Origin: Linnemannia hyalina
Taxonomy: Eukaryota > Mortierellomycota > Mortierellomycetes > Mortierellales > Mortierellaceae
Assembly (NCBI GenBank): GCA_019671135.1
Contig: JAHRHY010000005.1
Coordinates: 682,001 to 746,000, forward strand
Reading direction: 5' to 3'
DNA length: 64,000 nt
Part shown: positions 58,822 to 64,000 of the stretch, piece by piece
How the letters are laid out: every line of letters begins with the position of its first letter
How positions within the stretch are numbered: position 1 is the stretch's first letter
Program-made: the position numbers and the translations under genes
The notes under the pieces: model-generated
Databases searched by the model: none
What the model was told of the DNA's origin: nothing
Seen by the model: the letters and a program-made list of their open reading frames with translations, nothing else

Positions 58822-60653
58822 ATGCCCCCAGAGCCCTCTGGCCCTTCAAGGAACTACCAGCCATCCATGCGCGACTCCCGCAGCCCTGCCAAACCCATTG
58901 AACCACCCTCCTCTTCCACCATGGCCATGAAGCCCCACTACAGGGCTGTCGATCTTGCCCCGAGCAACACCGATGAAATCCTCCTGCAGCGCCACTTCAG
59001 TTCCGGTGCAGGAGCTGTCGGTTCAACGCAGGCAGATTCTGACGCAACCACCAGCCGCACTCTCGCCGTCGATGCAACTGAGGATCCTGAGGTGGTACGT
59101 TGATAGCAAGTGATGCAATAAGTGCCTTCTAGATACCAAAGGAAGATATGGTTCCTTGCCCTATCAAGGCCCTTGAGCGCGCATCTTTGTTTGCAAGAAG
59201 CTAACATTTCTACTTTTCTGTGGGGCTCAATGGTATTAGGCGGCTAAGCTGGAGCAGAAGCGTCTCGAGCACGAACGACAGCGCAACCTCAAGCGTGAGC
59301 TCTTTGAGAAGCAGATGCAGCAATTAGAGATGCAGCAGTTGAAGGAAGAGCAAGACATGCTTGCCAGCAAGAACAAGACAGGGCCCATCGGCTCCAACTC
59401 GTCGGCGGACTTGTCCAAGGGATCTGTCAGCTCTCAGTCGGTTTCAAGACGTAGCTCAGATGGCGAATCGGACCTCTGGGGAGGCATGGCAAAACTGTCC
59501 ATTGGCGCTGAGAAGCGCTCTGGAGAGTAAGTGTTTAGTATTGACAAATGTTTACGAAGCAGGTCGATGTAGTTTTGATGAGCGCGATGATTAATGAACC
59601 TTGCCTTGCGTATATTTTTGGTAGAGTGTCCACGATCGGAAGACCAGGAACTGCCAAGGAGGAGAACAAGACTGCTTCAGAGTCAGCTTTCGATGTGAAC
59701 CCCCACATGTCCCAGTTCTCTGAGCGATTCATTTTTGACGATGACAGCACCAGTGGATCCAGCGCTCGTTTATCGTCCCTCCAGCGCAATATCTGGGACG
59801 ATCAGCAGGGCCTCGGGAACGTCCCTTCTGCACTAGGAAGCTCGTCGTACTTGCCTCGCTATCTCCAAATGGGTGGTGATGATGATGACGCCTTCCCTAC
59901 GATGGTATGTTTATGTCGTGTTTGTATCTTCATGGATGTTTCGCCTTAAAGTGAACTTGCCTGTTGACACCTAGATTATTATTTACATTTGTCTATTATA
60001 GCGTCCTGCCTCTTCGACTGCATTGGACTTGGGCCAAATTTCGCACAAGACGAACGGTTTGAACGGAGCTCCTGAATGGCCCCAGTTCAATAATGCGCTC
60101 TCCTCGAACGGCGACCGCGTTTCCTCAGTCTCGCAGCATAGCAGTGGTCTTATCGGATTTGGTGGAATTGGAGGTTCCAAGGATTCTATCAGCTCAGGCA
60201 TGCCCAAGCTCACAACCTCCTACTCGACCTCCGATGTCAATACTCGATTCAGCAAGACATCCTCGCTCGCCTCCTTCGACGGTCTGTCTGACACCGATCA
60301 CCACCTGTTGATCAAGTCTGACCTTGGCTCGAGTGATATCTGCCTTCAATTCCAGCAGGGAACCTGCCCTCGTGGAGACATGTGCCCGTACATTCACTCG
60401 CCTCCTGTTTCGTCGACCGCGCGTTCGTCTGTTTCGATGCCGCTTAGCCCTGGCCTTACGATGTCCATGAGTGGACAGGCGAATGGAGCCGGCTCTGCCT
60501 CGTTCTATGCGCGTATGAGTGGAGTCAGCGGCGGCGAATCCTTGAAAGGACTCGCGAACGGCGGCGGTTTCCCTTTCAATTCGGTTTCAAACGGGAACGC
60601 TTTTGATCTTGCCACGCCTGGAGGCAACAATGTGTTCAGGATGCAGCAGCAGC

Positions 60654-60684
<31 letters not shown>

Positions 60685-62540
60685 GCAACAGCAGCAGCAA
60701 CAGCAACAACAGCAGCAACAGCAGCAACAGCAGCAGGCCAATGCCGCCAACGTTTCCAGGAGCATGCAGAAGAGACAGGCGGCTGACCAGGAAGCCAACC
60801 GATTCGCTGGAGCCATGCTCGAGAGCTTTGTTGGTCAAATTTACTCGTTGTGCAAGGACCAACATGGATGCCGCTATCTTCAGAAGAAGCTGGAGGAGCA
60901 GAACGAGGCTTATTTGGCAATCATCTTTGGTGAGGTCTTCGGCCACTTTGTTGAGCTCATGACTGGTAAGTTCGTACTGCGAGTGTAATGTGCATATTTT
61001 TATATGTGTATTTAAAAAGGCGGGATGATTAATTATAATGCCTTTTATCTTTTAGACCCATTCGGCAACTATCTTTGCCAGAAGCTCCTCGAGTTCTGTG
61101 GCGATGAGCAGCGTACGATCATTGTGGAGACTGTAGCGCCGGAGCTGGTCAACATTTCCTTGAACATGCACGGCACCAGAGCTGTTCAAAAGATGATCGA
61201 GTTCCTGTCGACTCCCCAGCAGATTGCGATTGTGGTCGTCGCTTTGAACCCCAGTGTCGTGACTCTGATCAAAGACTTGAACGGAAACCACGTCATCCAA
61301 AAGTGCTTGAACCGCCTGGCTTCGGAGGACAACCAGTTCATCTACAACGCTATCAGCGCTCACTGTAACGAGGTCGCGACCCATCGTCATGGATGCTGCG
61401 TGTTGCAGCGATGCATCGACCACGCGTCGGTCTCCCAGAAGATTCAGCTCGTCCGCGAAATCACCTATAACGCCCTTGCTCTTGTTCAGGATCCCTTTGG
61501 CAACTATGTTGTCCAGTATGTCTTGGATCTTGCCGACAACCGTTTCACTGATGCTCTCATCCGCCGCTTCATCGGAAACGTCTGTGCCCTTGCTGTCCAA
61601 AAGTTTAGTTCCAATGTCATGGAGAAGGTTCGTTACATTGCTTCGCGAGCAGAGATATGTTCATGAAAGCCGTACGAAAGTGATATGGGAACATTTGAGG
61701 CCACCTCACGTTTATTTCTATCTAACGTAACATTTGTTTTGTCTTCCATCAATTATACGTTTAACTTTGTAGTGCATTCGTGTGGCTGAACCTGACACTC
61801 GCAAGTTCCTCATTGAGGAGATGATCAACAAGACGCGCTTGGACAAGCTTCTGCGGGATTCTTATGCCAACTATGTTGTCCAGACGTCGTTGGACTTTGC
61901 TGACCCCATCCAGCGTACTCAGTTGGTCGAGTGCATTCGACCCTTGCTCCCAGCCATCCGCAACACGCCCTATGGCAAGCGCATTCAGAGCAAGCTTCAC
62001 CGCGACCAGATGACATCGGTCGGCCAACTCAACCACATGAGCATGAACGGCATGGGAGGCATGAACGCGATGGTGGGCATGAACGGCATGAACGGTATGG
62101 CCGGGATGAACGGCATGGGCACAATGAACGGCATGGGAGGCATGAACAGTATCAACGGGATGCCCAGCAGCATGACGATGAGCATGGCAAGTATGGCCAA
62201 CACTATGAGCGGGATGCCCATGGGCCATATGCAGAACATGAACATGATGAACGGCATGCCTGGCGCTATGAACGGTGGCGCCATGAGCGGCATGATGGGC
62301 AACAACATGAACAACACCATGGGCAACATGATGAACGGCAATATGGCCGGCAACATGGGAGGAAACATGGGAGGAAACATGGGTGGCAATATGAACGGCA
62401 ACATGAACGGTATGGGAGGCATGAACGGCATGCACAACAACATCAATGGCAACATGATGGGCTACAACCTGCAGGGGATGAACCACTTTGGCAACGCGAA
62501 CATGGTTGGTATGAACGACTACAACCAGTACTACATGTGA
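58822..62540 (+). CDS. Puf4-like pumilio-family RNA-binding protein with an added CCCH finger, 6 exons, about 1047 aa
   Basis: Binds UGUA-containing 3' UTRs to control mRNA decay and translation. Exons: 58822-59094, 59240-59526, 59625-59904, 60002-60965, 61056-61627 and 61773-62540. All join in frame; the last donor is GTTCGT. The N-terminal half is Ser-rich with a Gln/Glu coiled stretch (EQKRLEHERQRNLKRELFEK). A CCCH finger C394-x7-C402-x5-C408-x3-H412 follows, then 31 consecutive Gln (495-525). The eight PUF repeats span about residues 545-878, with cores DQHGCRYLQK, DPFGNYLCQK, NMHGTRAVQK, DLNGNHVIQK, HRHGCCVLQR, DPFGNYVVQY, QKFSSNVMEK and DSYANYVVQT. The GCC in repeat 5 is as in yeast Puf4/Puf3. 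A 165-residue Met/Asn/Gly tail ends the protein. Confidence 0.93.
60644..60736 (+). repeat. CAG/CAA repeat encoding 31 Gln
   Basis: Mixed CAG and CAA codons inside the pumilio gene. Mixing suggests selection or age rather than a fresh expansion. Confidence 0.92.
62038..62537 (+). repeat. Imperfect repeat encoding the Met/Asn/Gly tail
   Basis: Units built from ATGAACGGC and GGAGGC/GGCAAC recur through the end of the pumilio gene, giving MNGM, GGMN and NMGGN peptides. The same DNA gives long His/Val and Met/Pro frames on the minus strand, which are by-products. Confidence 0.8.
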
Positions 62541-64000
62541 GCGGGGCTAAGGAAGGCGTGCTCCTGGACGAGGACAAGGACCATCGCTTTCATCATCGAA
62601 TCTCTATTTTGGCGAGGCGGCGACTGCGATACCTTTCTCGTTGTCACTTTTATTTTATATTTTGCTTTCAACTCTGCAACTGTGCCCTTTGCTCTGTTGC
62701 GAGCTTCTTTCTTTTTTGATAATTCCTTTTGCATTCCCTTTCTATATTCTTTATCTTCGCGTTTCTTTTTCTTTTATCACCTCCCCTCTCCCTCCTTTGG
62801 TTTTGTAAAAATGTACACTATCTTGTAAGTGGTATGGATCCCACGCAGCTTTACATCCCCTCTTTCTTCTCTAGTTCTCTTTTTTTTTCAGATCAAGCTT
62901 ATTTTTTTTTTCACCCACGTACTTTTACTCTCCATAACCAACATTCATTCACTTTTCTATATGTTTTATTATCAATTCTCCTTTTTCACTTTTTTACATT
63001 ATCGTTCTTGTGTACGGAATAAAAGAAATCCTGTATTTTTCTCCTGTAATCAACAGCCACGGCAGCAGCTGCTGCAAAAGGCCGAGTACGCAGTGCTTGT
63101 ACAATGAAGAAAAAAGATGGCTGAAGGTCAATGACCAACGCGACGCGTCAAAAAAATGTACTTGTCAGAAGAGAGTGAGACAGCGAGAGGAATGAGCGTG
63201 TGATTGATGGCTATTTCGCGTAAAAATCCTGGGTAAGGGGTGGGGAGGTGAGTTTGAATAAAGATAAGACTTAGACTCTTGGCATTTGTGGCCTTCTGCT
63301 GTTGCCAAGTCTGAAGTCTTTGATGTTTTTTCTTGGCTTTGATGGATCCATATGTCTTCGCCTCTCTTTGATAATTCAAAATGAACGACGGAGAGTGGTT
63401 GAGAAGGTGAGGGCTGGCTGTATGTCTGTATTACCTTGTTTTGGGTCAGCCCGTCCGATGCCAAGGGGCTCATATTTTATTATTTTCCTTTGCTGAAGAA
63501 GCATCTTCTCTTCAATACTTGCGTCAAAACTGTCAATCATCCCCCTGACGATCTTTCAGGTAATGCTGAGCTAGCGGGGAATAAAAGTAGATTTCTTGGA
63601 AGTTGAGAGGAATAAAGAAAAAAGCCTGTCGAAATGCTTGGCACCCAAGTGTTGGATTGGAGACGGGGGGGAAGGGGGGATTTGCCAAGACTTTCGACTG
63701 CTTCGTGCGCTTCCATGCATTCGCCTTTGTTTCGTTCTGGCGGATGAGAAATCATTTGCATTTTATTTATTGTTCGTCGCGTCTGTGGCCTACGTGAATG
63801 ATTGGTGGTTAAGACTGAGAAGGTTGTTTGTGTCAGTTACTGATGGGCGAAGGAGGGAGGGGAGTGAAGGGAACAACATACCAGTTCGTGTTTTGTCTGA
63901 ACCCCACTGCTTCTCTCAAGGATCCAAGAACACAAGGGGGGGAAAATCATCGGCAGAATGATTTATTCTCTCGGCGAAGGTATGTTCCTTGAAGCGTAGT
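62541..64000. other. 3' flank, no gene seen to the window end
   Basis: C+T-rich to about 62960, then mixed sequence. An AATAAAAG string near 63018 could end the pumilio transcript. Frames at 63165-63473 (minus) and 63596-63961 (plus) have no recognisable domain or splice support. A gene starting beyond 64000 cannot be excluded. Confidence 0.45.

Noticed and set aside
60505..60816. Minus-strand poly-Cys and poly-Leu frames
   Set aside because: Translations of the CAG/CAA run on the wrong strand.
61761..62486. 241-codon minus-strand His/Val frame and the overlapping Met/Pro frame
   Set aside because: Mirror images of the Met/Asn/Gly tail of the pumilio gene, whose frame is supported by the PUF repeats.
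63596..63961. 121-codon frame near the window end
   Set aside because: No recognisable domain and no consistent splice partners.

Overview
This is a nuclear chromosome segment from a filamentous fungus. The genes are intron-rich, with GT-AG and a few GC-AG introns. Most introns are 70-300 nt, and the proteins carry long Gln, Asn, His and Ser runs. Intergenic DNA is rich in microsatellites, and many leaders are strikingly C+T rich on the coding strand. An early-diverging lineage such as Mortierellomycotina is my best guess. That rests on overall style and on animal-like genes (a NOL4-like gene, an AF4/FMR2 C-terminal-domain gene, CENP-W), not on a marker gene. I saw no rRNA, tRNA, CRISPR array, plasmid or transposon.

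Layout: 1-3 kb, an unknown basic phosphoprotein-like gene. 3.4-8.2 kb, a very long Q-rich and RD-rich protein with four PILF repeats and a CCCH plus CCHC zinc-finger tail. 8.7-10.8 kb (minus), translation factor eIF4A, divergent from RPA1 (11.4-14.2 kb), the large subunit of replication protein A. 14.7-18.5 kb (minus), a NOL4-like gene with an integrase-type HHCC finger. 20.8-26.8 kb, an RS-rich protein with an AF4/FMR2-like C-terminal domain. 27.0-27.9 kb (minus), an Alba-domain Rpp25-like RNase P/MRP protein, divergent from a three-exon CENP-W gene (28.2-28.8 kb). 28.8-31.9 kb, a gene-poor stretch with a degenerate ~106-bp tandem repeat and a long CA microsatellite. 31.9-35.1 kb, an arrestin-like protein. 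36.6-37.9 kb, a Golgi-type DUF1647-like protein. 38.4-42.8 kb (minus), two tandem secreted alpha-carbonic anhydrases. 43.5-46.2 kb, DNA polymerase epsilon subunit B. 46.5-47.2 kb, a CHY-like zinc-finger protein. 47.5-48.2 kb (minus), FMC1-like F1-ATPase assembly factor, divergent from a peroxisomal long-chain acyl-CoA synthetase (49.0-52.1 kb). 52.4-55.6 kb (minus), a PMT2-type protein O-mannosyltransferase. 55.6-58.8 kb, intergenic with a 75-bp direct repeat. 58.8-62.5 kb, a Puf4-like pumilio protein with an added CCCH finger. 62.5-64 kb, no gene seen.

The genes are mostly housekeeping and do not form one pathway. RPA1, Pol-epsilon B and CENP-W all serve S-phase or chromosome segregation. 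Exon joins were derived by hand from splice consensus, phase and protein continuity. Where flanking protein families are conserved (eIF4A, RPA1, carbonic anhydrases, acyl-CoA synthetase, PMT, PUF) they should be close to exact.
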